Shown: piece by piece, positions 1 through 7,302 of the stretch | How positions within the stretch are numbered: the first letter of the stretch is position 1 | How the letters are laid out: each line of letters begins with the position of its first letter | NCBI RefSeq assembly: GCF_004346845.1 | Contig: NZ_SMGI01000005.1 | Span: 82,805 to 146,804 of the forward strand | Direction of reading: 5' to 3' | Length of the DNA stretch: 64,000 bases | From: Winogradskyella wandonensis | Lineage (GTDB): Bacteria > Bacteroidota > Bacteroidia > Flavobacteriales > Flavobacteriaceae | The notes under the pieces: generated by a model | Seen by the model: the letters and a program-made list of their open reading frames with translations, nothing else | Databases searched by the model: none | What the model was told of the DNA's origin: nothing | Translations under genes and position numbers: made by a program

Positions 1-646
1 AACAACCAACTAAACCAATGGCAAAACCAAAGAAAAAAGACTTTATAGTGGCTGGTATTATATCTCCAAACTCTAATGAATTAAAAACTTGATTAAAGTA
101 TAAAGTGAAAGAAACGTTTCCTTTTAAAATTTCTACTAAAAATGAGCCATATAACGCCACTGCATCTCCGATAATTACCAAAAGCGGTAACATTATTGTA
201 GTTGCTACTATTCTTGTAACCACTAAATATTTAAATGGGTTGGTACCTGAAACTTCCATGGCATCGATTTGCTCCGTAACTCGCATAGAACCAAGTTCAG
301 CTCCGATACCAGAGCCTATTCTACCTGCACAAACTAATGCTGTTATCATGGGGCCAATTTCACGCACAATCGAAATGCCAACCATAGATGGCATCCAAGA
401 TACTGCCCCAAATTCCATTAAAGTAGGTCTTGTTTGCAGAGTTAAGACAAGTCCAATGATAAAACCTGTAATTATTACTAACAATAAAGAGCGGTTACCC
501 ATGCTATAGCATTGACGTAACAGCTCTTTAAACTCAAATGGTGGCTTTACCGACTCCTTAAAGTAGCGTCCTGCAAAATAAGATAGCTCTCCAATTTCTA
601 TAAAAAAGGAATCTATTTGCTGTCTTAAGCTTTGGATACTTAGCAT
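1..646 (-). CDS. MlaE/YrbE-family ABC transporter permease (3' end cut by window edge)
   Basis: The reverse strand is open from the ATG at 646 to the window edge, 215 codons with no stop. The translation begins MLSIQSLRQQID and contains several hydrophobic segments. It carries the MlaE-type core around residues 75-120, including VREIGPMITALVCAGRIGSGIGAE. MlaE-type permeases move phospholipids across the cell envelope together with an MlaF-like ATPase and an MCE-domain protein, which should lie left of the window. It follows the sulfur genes on the same strand after a 74-base gap, so cotranscription is possible but not shown. No domain is missing within the visible part; only the C-terminus is absent. 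Confidence 0.85.
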   Translation of the reverse strand, partial: MLSIQSLRQQIDSFFIEIGELSYFAGRYFKESVKPPFEFKELLRQCYSMGNRSLLLVIITGFIIGLVLTLQTRPTLMEFGAVSWMPSMVGISIVREIGPMITALVCAGRIGSGIGAELGSMRVTEQIDAMEVSGTNPFKYLVVTRIVATTIMLPLLVIIGDAVALYGSFLVEILKGNVSFTLYFNQVFNSLEFGDIIPATIKSFFFGFAIGLVGC

Positions 647-720
647 TATTTGTGACCATTTTCATCAAATTTATAGGAATATACTTGCTCCAGAAATGAT
701 TATAATCATTTAACAAGCAA

Positions 721-1194
721 CTAGATAAACAATATCTGAGTACCTTCTTGATCTGCTCTATTATAGAAGTCTCCAATGGTTAAAATACCATCTAAGTCGT
801 CAATAAAATCCTCCTCTTCTAGATGAAACATTTCTACAGCTAGCTTACATGCCCAAAGCTTACATCCAGAATCTGAAAGTATCTCCAAGAATTCTCCTAT
901 TGGTGGCATGTCTAGTTTTTCCATTTCTTTTTTCATCATTTTGGTAGCTAATGCCTCTACCCCAGGTAAACCACCCAACATTGTAGGTATGTGCATTGCA
1001 GGGTTACCAACTGTTGCAACATGAAGGTGTTCTAGTTTTTTCTTCTGTATGGCTTCTAATCCAAAAAAGGTGAAAAATATCTCTGACTCTATACCTTCCA
1101 TACGTGCGCCATTAGCCATGACAAAAGCCGCGTAAGCATTCTCAATTGTAGCTTTAGACAGTATAAAAAGCATTTTTTTAACTTTAGTGCTCAT
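721..1194 (-). CDS. DsrE/DsrF-like sulfur-relay family protein
   Basis: The 157-residue protein has the DsrE-like alpha/beta fold pattern: a first strand KKMLFILSKA, a helix ending in MANGARMEG, and the strand EIFFTFFGLEA. A Gly-rich segment lies mid-protein. The motif SDSGCKLWACKLAVEM near residue 110-125 supplies two cysteines in the position where DsrE-type proteins carry sulfur as persulfide. It is the third gene of an apparent operon behind sulfide:quinone oxidoreductase and a TusE-like carrier, with 18 bases between it and the carrier gene. The context suggests it accepts or passes on sulfane sulfur made from sulfide. Family assignment is firm; the exact partner is inferred. Confidence 0.85.
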   Translation of the reverse strand: MSTKVKKMLFILSKATIENAYAAFVMANGARMEGIESEIFFTFFGLEAIQKKKLEHLHVATVGNPAMHIPTMLGGLPGVEALATKMMKKEMEKLDMPPIGEFLEILSDSGCKLWACKLAVEMFHLEEEDFIDDLDGILTIGDFYNRADQEGTQILFI

Positions 1195-1212
1195 GATTTA
1201 TTAATTTAAGTT

Positions 1213-1521
1213 TTAGATACAACTTTTAGGTTTTGGAATACCTGCTATTAAAGTAGATTTTTTTAAAGGTCCTCCTGGAAATAGATTATAAAACTCTTTA
1301 ATGTTTATAACACCACTACGCTTTATACCTCTTATAGATAAAGGTTCTTCTTTGCGATGCTTATCTTGGAGATACTCTATAACTTCCCAATGCTTTTCCG
1401 TCATAACAACATTACATTCGCCCGCTATACATTCACAAACTTCTCGGTCCCATTGCTTAAAGTCTATTAAATAGCCTTCTTCATTTACGTCTATTTCTCT
1501 ATTTGCAATTAACTTTTTCAT
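1213..1521 (-). CDS. TusE/DsrC/DsvC-family sulfur carrier
   Basis: This 102-residue protein has the family's usual size and its C-terminal signature: LFPGGP, then AGIPKPKSC followed by one residue. The penultimate cysteine is the sulfur-carrying residue of TusE and DsrC. True DsrC has a second cysteine about ten residues earlier; here that position reads KKSTLIAG, with no cysteine, so it is TusE-like and not a sulfite-reductase partner. Three extra cysteines lie close together around residues 28-36 (VCECIAGEC), which I do not remember as a family feature. It sits between SQR and a DsrE-like protein and probably relays sulfane sulfur. Confidence 0.88.
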   Translation of the reverse strand: MKKLIANREIDVNEEGYLIDFKQWDREVCECIAGECNVVMTEKHWEVIEYLQDKHRKEEPLSIRGIKRSGVINIKEFYNLFPGGPLKKSTLIAGIPKPKSCI

Positions 1522-1560
1522 GATTTCTAAATTTTTGATTCTATATTTATTTTAAACTTA

Positions 1561-2796
1561 CTATTCAAAATTCTTTCCTTTCAGAGACATCTTGGAGGGT
1601 ACAAATGGTATAGGGATGCCTTTTAAAAGCATATTCCAATAAATCCATCGAAAAGCCAACTTACCCCAATGATTCATACGGTTTTCCTTTAGTAAACTCA
1701 TCGGACCGATACCTTGAAATGGAAACTTTCCTTCTACTGGCTCATGGTCGTAATTAAAGTCTATGAGTAAGGCTTTATTATTTCCTGTTTCTACAAAACA
1801 GTTGGCATGACCATCAAATTCTTCTTTTAAAGGCTTTCCTTCAATATATCTAAGGATGTTTTCTTCAAGTATTTCAGCTTCAAAATGCGCTACAGAGCCT
1901 GCTTTTGATGTTGGTAAGTTGGTAGCATCTCCGATGACAAAAATATTTTCATGATTCTTAGACTGTAACGTGGTCTTATGTGTAGGGATAAAATTTAGCT
2001 CATCACCTAAACCAGAGCGCTCTATAAGTTCATCACCCATATTTGTAGGTACTGTAACAAGCAAATCATACTCAACTTCAACATCTGCATAGTCAACGAT
2101 TTTGTTGTTCTTATAATCCACACGCTCTATATTAAAGTCAACCACTTCTTTAATGCCTTTTTCTTCTAATAAATGGTGTAATGCTTTAGTAGCTTTTGGC
2201 TTAGTAAATGCACCACTTAGTGGCGTAATATAGGTTATATCTACTTTGTCACGCATCCCTTTTTTTCTAAAATAGGAATCCGCTAAAAATGCAAATTCTA
2301 GAGGCGCAACAGGGCATTTTATTGGCATTTCTGTAATATGCACAACAAGTTTTCCGCCTTTCCAATCACGCAGTTTATCTCGTAGAGCTTTAGCGCCTTC
2401 ATAAGTATAAAAATCAAAAATGGTTTTGTACCAATCCGGCCCAGACATTCCATCAATCTCTTCTGGGGCAGTCTTAGAGCCAGTAGCTACTACGAGTATA
2501 TCATAGGGCAGTATTTCATCACCTTCTAGTTCTATAGTATTAGCGTCTGGATTGATAAGCTCTATCTGCTTCTGCACATAATTAACACCGCTAGGGATAA
2601 ACTTTTTACCTTCTTTTTTTACTTGCTTCTCAGTGTAAATATCAAAAGGCAAAAACAAAAATCCTGGCTGATAATAATGCGTTTTGTATTGGTCTATGAT
2701 GGTAATTTTCCAGTCTTTCTTTGGAAGCTTTTTTACTAAATGATTAGCCATCATTGTACCAGCTGTACCTGCTCCTAATATGATTAAATTTTTCAT
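1561..2796 (-). CDS. sqr: sulfide:quinone oxidoreductase-like flavoprotein
   Basis: The 411-residue flavoprotein starts with a dinucleotide-binding loop GAGTAG (residues 8-13) and has the second FAD motif VIGDATNLPTSKAGS near 287. Cysteines C161 (in IKCPVAPLEF) and C333 (HANCFVETG) sit where SQR carries its redox-active pair, and the segment after C333 is SQR-like. The C-terminus has an amphipathic, aromatic stretch (WIYWNMLLKG) suited to membrane binding. The enzyme oxidises sulfide to sulfane sulfur and reduces quinone. It is the first gene of an operon with TusE-like and DsrE-like sulfur carriers. A palindrome at 2873-2888 lies upstream. A related FAD enzyme such as flavocytochrome c sulfide dehydrogenase is less likely. 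Confidence 0.85.
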   Translation of the reverse strand: MKNLIILGAGTAGTMMANHLVKKLPKKDWKITIIDQYKTHYYQPGFLFLPFDIYTEKQVKKEGKKFIPSGVNYVQKQIELINPDANTIELEGDEILPYDILVVATGSKTAPEEIDGMSGPDWYKTIFDFYTYEGAKALRDKLRDWKGGKLVVHITEMPIKCPVAPLEFAFLADSYFRKKGMRDKVDITYITPLSGAFTKPKATKALHHLLEEKGIKEVVDFNIERVDYKNNKIVDYADVEVEYDLLVTVPTNMGDELIERSGLGDELNFIPTHKTTLQSKNHENIFVIGDATNLPTSKAGSVAHFEAEILEENILRYIEGKPLKEEFDGHANCFVETGNNKALLIDFNYDHEPVEGKFPFQGIGPMSLLKENRMNHWGKLAFRWIYWNMLLKGIPIPFVPSKMSLKGKNFE

Positions 2797-2843
2797 TGCT
2801 AATATTCTTTAAATATGACTAAGCATATGATTTTAACTATGAA

Positions 2844-2851
2844 TAAAGTTA
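2844..2851 (-). promoter_or_regulatory. -7 box of the sqr operon promoter
   Basis: Read on the minus strand this is TAACTTTA, one base from the Bacteroidetes -7 consensus TAnnTTTG. It lies 48 bases upstream of the sqr start codon. Its first base is 29.5 bp from the centre of the dyad at 2873-2888, the same distance found at two other promoters in this window. No clear TTTG -33 box is present, which fits an activated promoter. Confidence 0.5.
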
Positions 2852-2872
2852 CTGTGATACAGCAGAAACTCG

Positions 2873-2888
2873 CATGACATCTGTCATG
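2873..2888. promoter_or_regulatory. operator-like dyad upstream of sqr
   Basis: CATGACA-TC-TGTCATG is a perfect inverted repeat with 7-bp arms and a 2-bp centre. The centre is 29.5 bp upstream of the sqr -7 box, so about 41-44 bp before the expected transcription start. That is the usual place for a Crp/Fnr-type activator at class II promoters. The 323-base region 2797-3119 between sqr and the divergent channel gene holds two such sites and no gene. Confidence 0.55.
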
Positions 2889-2980
2889 TTCTTATGTAGC
2901 AAATGTTACATATCGTAACTATATAAAAAACAGTATTTTACGACGGTTTTAAAGACTCATAAACGCAGCAATTTTCATCT

Positions 2981-2994
2981 ATGATAATTGTCAT
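2981..2994. promoter_or_regulatory. operator-like dyad upstream of the FadL-like channel
   Basis: ATGATAATTGTCAT is an inverted repeat with one mismatched pair. Extended to 16 bases it agrees with the sqr site at 12 of 16 positions. Its centre is 29.5 bp upstream of the channel's -7 box, identical spacing to the sqr site, so the divergent genes probably share one regulator. Confidence 0.5.
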
Positions 2995-3016
2995 GTATCC
3001 CTCATTATTCTGCCCG

Positions 3017-3024
3017 TAATTTTG
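3017..3024 (+). promoter_or_regulatory. -7 box of the FadL-like channel promoter
   Basis: TAATTTTG matches TAnnTTTG exactly. The start codon chosen for the downstream gene is 96 bases further on. The -33 position is occupied by the end of the dyad at 2981-2994 instead of a TTTG. Confidence 0.5.
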
Positions 3025-3119
3025 TGAATATCACATAGCTCAGACATCGATTTTTTAGAAAAAAAAATAAACAGTCATTCAGCATGATTTTTTTGCTGAA
3101 TGCCATAAAAACTCTCATC

Positions 3120-4517
3120 ATGAAAACAACTCTTCTTAAATTTTTTGCCTTGTTATTCTCAACGGCTCTATTTTCACAAGCGGGTCATATTATGCAAGGT
3201 GTAGGGAATGTGAATATGTCTATGGGTGGAGCAGCTACTGCACAACCTCTAGATATTTCTGGTGCTTTGCATTGGAATCCAGCATCGATATCAACTTTTG
3301 ACGATAAGATTATACGCTTTGATATTGGATTTTTCTTCTCGTCCCCAGAGTTAAGTGCCAGTTTACCTGAAGGTTTATTATTTCAGGCTGGAGATATGGG
3401 GCCAGGTTCACCAGCCTCACCTCCTGTTTTTGGTACTACAAAAGATGATAGAGGTGTTTCTGCTCTACCTGCTTTGGCTATGGTTTGGGGTAAAGAAAAT
3501 AGTAAGCATACTTTTGGTGCTTCTGCTTTTGGCATTAGTGGATTTGGGGTTACTTTTCCTCAAGAAACCAACTTACCTTTTGACCAAAATGGAATGCCAA
3601 ACACTAACTGGAATCCAAACAACTCAAACCCTGTGACTTGGCCACAAGCCTTAAGAGGTTTTGGGCATATAGAATCTGAATACATACTCTTACAAATAGG
3701 TTTTACGTGGGCATACGAGATTTCAGACAAACTTTCTTTTGGTATACAACCTACATTTAACTATGCAAATCTTGAGTTAATGCCAAATCCTACGGCTAAT
3801 CCGACTATGGCAGGTTATCCAAGCACAAACAAGGCTAATGCCACAGGTTATGGTGCACAGTTTGGACTATTTTATGACTCTGGAAAAGGATTTAAGGCAG
3901 GTGCATCTTATAAGACAACACAAACATTTAGCGATTTTGAATTTGACAACACCTACTTAGATAATTCTACAGGTACTAACTCCTTTAATATGGATTACCC
4001 TTCAATATTATCCTTTGGGCTCGGATATTCTACTGATAAGTTTGACTTTGCTTTAGATTATCGTTTAGTGGATTATGAAAACACTGATGGGTTTTCAGAA
4101 ACAGGGTGGACACAAACGGGTTCTGTAGCTGGCTTTGGTTGGGAGAATATTTCCATTATCTCTGCTGGTCTACAATACAAAGGCTTTAATAAGTTACCAT
4201 TGCGTATGGGTTATACATACAGTTCTAACCCCATTAATAGTGATGTAGCTTTTTTCAATATTCCCGCTACAGCAGTTATTAAAAACGCCTTCCAACTTGG
4301 TTTAAGTTATCAACTTTCTGATAGACTTTCGTTAGATAGCACATTCCATTATGGGTTTAGTGGAGACGCTACTGAGGGACAAATATTAGACCCTATGCAA
4401 GTTTCTCCTACAAATCCGCTTGGTGCTATTCCTGGCACATCTGTCTCTTATGATATGAAGACATCTATGATTATGGTTGGTGTGAACTATATATTTAATA
4501 AAAAGGCTGATGAATAG
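3120..4517 (+). CDS. OmpP1/FadL/TodX-family outer-membrane channel
   Basis: I chose the ATG at 3120 over 3084 because it gives a normal signal peptide (MKTTLLKFFALLF, then LFSQAG), while the longer form adds an unrelated leader. The mature protein opens with GNVNMSMGGAATAQPLDISG and WNPASIS, the hatch-region signature of the FadL family. It continues as an alternating beta pattern and ends in an aromatic strand (VGVNYIFNKK). FadL-type barrels take up hydrophobic small molecules across the outer membrane. It is divergent from the sqr operon, and a matching dyad precedes both. The link to sulfur metabolism is inferred from position and the shared site only. Confidence 0.82.
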   Translation: MKTTLLKFFALLFSTALFSQAGHIMQGVGNVNMSMGGAATAQPLDISGALHWNPASISTFDDKIIRFDIGFFFSSPELSASLPEGLLFQAGDMGPGSPASPPVFGTTKDDRGVSALPALAMVWGKENSKHTFGASAFGISGFGVTFPQETNLPFDQNGMPNTNWNPNNSNPVTWPQALRGFGHIESEYILLQIGFTWAYEISDKLSFGIQPTFNYANLELMPNPTANPTMAGYPSTNKANATGYGAQFGLFYDSGKGFKAGASYKTTQTFSDFEFDNTYLDNSTGTNSFNMDYPSILSFGLGYSTDKFDFALDYRLVDYENTDGFSETGWTQTGSVAGFGWENISIISAGLQYKGFNKLPLRMGYTYSSNPINSDVAFFNIPATAVIKNAFQLGLSYQLSDRLSLDSTFHYGFSGDATEGQILDPMQVSPTNPLGAIPGTSVSYDMKTSMIMVGVNYIFNKKADE

Positions 4518-4690
4518 TATGTTGTGTTGTATTATTTAAAATTCATCCTTTTGCACAAATGTGCCAATCTAATTTTCAAAATTTGGGTTGTCACATTTGT
4601 TTAATCGATATTTATAAATGAAATCCCTAAAACAGCTAAAATTTATGGTAGCTTAAGGGAAAAGGGTAATTTAGATTTCTAATAAAAAAG

Positions 4691-4722
4691 AAAAAACCGT
4701 AACATTTGTTACGGTTTTTTTT
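4691..4722 (-). terminator. bidirectional intrinsic terminator
   Basis: AAAAAACCGTAAC pairs with GTTACGGTTTTTT around a four-base loop, with A and T tracts on either side. It directly follows tRNA-Ser on the minus strand and also stands at the end of the channel gene's transcription unit. Apart from this hairpin, 4518-4690 shows nothing I can interpret. Confidence 0.85.
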
Positions 4723-4723
4723 G

Positions 4724-4808
4724 CGGAGAAAGAGGGATTCGAACCCCCGGAGGTGTGACCCTCAACAGTTTTCAAGACTGCCGCATTCGACCACTCTGCC
4801 ATTTCTCC
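4724..4808 (-). tRNA. tRNA-Ser(TGA)
   Basis: Read on the minus strand, GGAGAAA at the 5' end pairs with TTTCTCC at the 3' end. The long variable arm is typical of serine tRNA. The anticodon loop is CTTGAAA, giving anticodon TGA for UCA codons, and the T arm contains GTTCGAATC. CCA is not encoded. Confidence 0.95.
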
Positions 4809-4846
4809 TTGAGTGCCTCATCAAGGTATTCCCTTGAATGCGGGTG

Positions 4847-4877
4847 CAAATATAAAATCCTTTTTGCGTTAGCCAAA
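4847..4877 (-). promoter_or_regulatory. promoter of tRNA-Ser
   Basis: On the minus strand, TTTG (4877-4874), exactly 19 bases, then TATATTTG (4854-4847), a perfect Bacteroidetes -33/-7 pair. The tRNA begins 38 bases after the -7 box. A short hairpin (TCAAGG/CCTTGA, 4821-4838) lies in the 5' leader. Confidence 0.75.
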
Positions 4878-5000
4878 GGTTTTTTTCTAATTTTTTTATC
4901 TAATTAATTTCTTTTTTAAAAAATTCGTAGCTTTTCTCAAAGCATTGTATTTTCGGCACAATAAATGCTTATTAAAGCGTTATAATCAAAATCTTTTTAC

Positions 5001-5780
5001 ATGAAGCATTTACTTCTTTTTGTAATATCCTTAATTTCTTTTTTTGGATACTCCCAGAACAATACCATTGCATTTGGAGAAAAACTGGTGTTTACCGCAT
5101 CTTACAACATGTCTGGACTATTAACTGATATCGCTGAGGTTAAAATGGAGACAAGTAAGATAAGTACATCTTCCAGTACGCTTATGCGACTTAAATGTAC
5201 AGCTGCAACTTACAGTAATTTTGATAGTTTTTTTAAAGTAAGAGATTTGTACGAGAGTTATGTTAGCCCAAAAAGTTTAACACCTTACCTATATAAGAGA
5301 GATATAAACGAAGGTGGCTATTATAAATTTATGCAATATAAATATCGTAGAAAAGCAAAGAGTGTAGAAAGCATCAAGAAAAAAAGAAGAAGCGACGGCA
5401 CTATTTGGGAAGAAAAAAAACAAATTAGTATCGGTAGCAATACAAAAGATTTAGTAGCAACGCTATACACACTACGCAACTTAGATATACACAAAGCTAA
5501 TGTTGGTGATGCATCTAGCTTTAAAGTGCTGTTTGATAACCAGGAATCTACTGTTGTGTTTAAATATTTAGGAAAAGAAACCATTTCAACAGCTATTGGT
5601 AGAAAAGAATGCTATAAAATTGCAATTAGCCTTCGAGACTCTGATGTACTTAAAGGAAATAATTCTAATATAATTTGGCTTACTGCAGATGCTAATAAAG
5701 TACCTGTTTTTGCCAAGTTTAAAATTCCTGTCGGTAACGGTGAATTAAAAATTAAATCGGCAACTGGGCTTAAAAACTAA
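5001..5780 (+). CDS. DUF3108-family exported protein
   Basis: The 259-residue protein has a clear signal peptide (MKHLLLFVISLISFFGYSQ). The mature part starts with GEKLVFTASYNMSGLLTDIAEV, the opening strands of DUF3108 proteins. It continues as beta-rich sequence with a basic stretch (KKKRRSDG) near residue 128. DUF3108 proteins are periplasmic or outer-envelope proteins of unknown function. Four bases separate it from the next gene, so the two are probably cotranscribed. I cannot say more about its role. Confidence 0.78.
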   Translation: MKHLLLFVISLISFFGYSQNNTIAFGEKLVFTASYNMSGLLTDIAEVKMETSKISTSSSTLMRLKCTAATYSNFDSFFKVRDLYESYVSPKSLTPYLYKRDINEGGYYKFMQYKYRRKAKSVESIKKKRRSDGTIWEEKKQISIGSNTKDLVATLYTLRNLDIHKANVGDASSFKVLFDNQESTVVFKYLGKETISTAIGRKECYKIAISLRDSDVLKGNNSNIIWLTADANKVPVFAKFKIPVGNGELKIKSATGLKN

Positions 5781-5784
5781 TATC

Positions 5785-6114
5785 ATGAAAAACGTATTTG
5801 TCATATTCGGTTTTATTTCTTCAATACTAGCGGTTATTCTTTCTATAACGCCGCTTTATAAATTAGCCTTATTCCCCGTAATTATAGCATTTTTGTGTGG
5901 TTTAGGCTTAGTTTTCTTGTCACGTAAAAAGCAAATAAAGACCAAAGCTATTCAATATATATTCTTGCTAAGTATCATCGCTCTATCTTTCACTATATAC
6001 AAAAGTATATTTCAAAAAGCTGAAGTTGGTAATACCGAAGAATTAGAAAAACGTGATGAATCTTCTGAAGAGGAAGCCATAAAAGAATTAGAGGATATCG
6101 AAATAGACATCTAA
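5785..6114 (+). CDS. small membrane protein with acidic tail
   Basis: The 109-residue protein has three hydrophobic segments (about residues 5-23, 27-44 and 58-73). A short basic loop SRKKQIKTK separates the last two. The C-terminal 25 residues are strongly acidic (EELEKRDESSEEEAIKELED). I do not recognise a family. It immediately follows the DUF3108 gene and is likely in the same transcript. Confidence 0.7.
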   Translation: MKNVFVIFGFISSILAVILSITPLYKLALFPVIIAFLCGLGLVFLSRKKQIKTKAIQYIFLLSIIALSFTIYKSIFQKAEVGNTEELEKRDESSEEEAIKELEDIEIDI

Positions 6115-6168
6115 TTTTCTTACAAAAGTTTTATTTTTCTCTTATTTTTGAAGCCTAATCTTTAGAAA

Positions 6169-7200
6169 ATGAGAATACTAGTAGCATCTCTCCTTCTTTT
6201 AGTAGGTACATGTTCTAATAAAAGGCATAGCGAGAGAGTCAGTGACTTAAAAGCATCTATCGAATTTAACGATAAATCTAGTGTAGAAACTTATTTAAAT
6301 ACCATCACAGAAAATGACTTAGAGCGTCATCTAGTTGAAATAGCTTCTGACAAATACGGCGGAAGAATGACAGGCGAAGATGGCCACAATCAAATCTGCG
6401 ATTATATAAGGTCTCACTATCAAAATTTAGAGCTCGAAGCGCCAGTAGCATATCAAGATTATTACCAAAGAATTCCTGCTGTCTTTTTACCTGAAAATCT
6501 TAAAGATTCGCAAAATGTTATTGCCTTTATAGAAGGCTCAGAATTTCCAGAAGAGTACATTATCATTTCTGCACATTCAGATCATTTAGGCATAGAATAT
6601 GGAGAAATTTTTAATGGTGCCGACGATAATGGTTCTGGGACATCTGCAATTCTAGAAATAGCAGAAGCTTTTAAATTAGCAGAGAAAAACGGCGTTAGAC
6701 CAAGAAGAAGTATTGTTTTTCTGCACGTCACAGCCGAAGAACATGGACTAATTGGTTCTCGTTTCTACACGGAAAATCCAGCGTTTCCTTTAGAATTTAC
6801 CGTAGCAAATCTTAATATGGACATGATTGGACGCGTAGACGAAAAGCATCTAAATAACCCTGATTACGTCTATTTAATAGGCTCTGATAGAATAAGTACC
6901 GAACTCGATTATATTGTAAGAAAGGCTAATGACGAGTTTGCCAAGCTTGAATTAGATTATAAATACAATGACCGAAACGATTCTAACAGATATTACAATC
7001 GCTCTGACCATTATAATTTTGCTTTAAAGAACATTCCTGTTATTTTCTTTTTTAATGGAGAACATAGCGATTATCATAAAGCTAGTGATACCATAGATAA
7101 AATTAATTTTAATGTTTTAAAGAAAAGAACACAACTTATCTTTGCAACAGCATGGTATATCGCAAACTCTGATAATGCGCCATCTAAAGAAATTCTTTAA
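6169..7200 (+). CDS. M28-family zinc metallopeptidase, short paralogue
   Basis: This 343-residue exported peptidase has the M28 metal ligands in order: SAHSDH (136-138), GADDNGSG (D152), AEEHG (E190/E191), NMDMIGR (D218) and RSDHYNF (H281). M28 enzymes are di-zinc aminopeptidases or carboxypeptidases. The N-terminus is a signal peptide ending near VGTC, so it may be a lipoprotein, although threonine before the cysteine is atypical. It lacks the inserted middle domain seen in the following gene. The two are similar in sequence over their catalytic halves and probably arose by duplication. The substrate cannot be read from the sequence. Confidence 0.88.
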   Translation: MRILVASLLLLVGTCSNKRHSERVSDLKASIEFNDKSSVETYLNTITENDLERHLVEIASDKYGGRMTGEDGHNQICDYIRSHYQNLELEAPVAYQDYYQRIPAVFLPENLKDSQNVIAFIEGSEFPEEYIIISAHSDHLGIEYGEIFNGADDNGSGTSAILEIAEAFKLAEKNGVRPRRSIVFLHVTAEEHGLIGSRFYTENPAFPLEFTVANLNMDMIGRVDEKHLNNPDYVYLIGSDRISTELDYIVRKANDEFAKLELDYKYNDRNDSNRYYNRSDHYNFALKNIPVIFFFNGEHSDYHKASDTIDKINFNVLKKRTQLIFATAWYIANSDNAPSKEIL

Positions 7201-7302
7201 TGTTAAAATGTGTTAAACAGTTTATAGAGAATTAGGTTTATCGTTTAATGCATTAATTTTAAGCACATATTTTTAATACAAGACATATAATTAAACTTTG
7301 AA

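Noticed and set aside
105..509. 134-codon plus-strand frame
   Set aside because: It lies opposite the MlaE-type permease, whose conserved motifs are on the minus strand.
558..776. 72-codon minus-strand frame
   Set aside because: It straddles the end of the DsrE gene and the start of the permease in a different frame and shows no motif.
7212..7218. Half-site GTTAAAC, also at 27007-27013
   Set aside because: Single half-sites without the second arm at 14 bases; expected by chance in AT-rich DNA.
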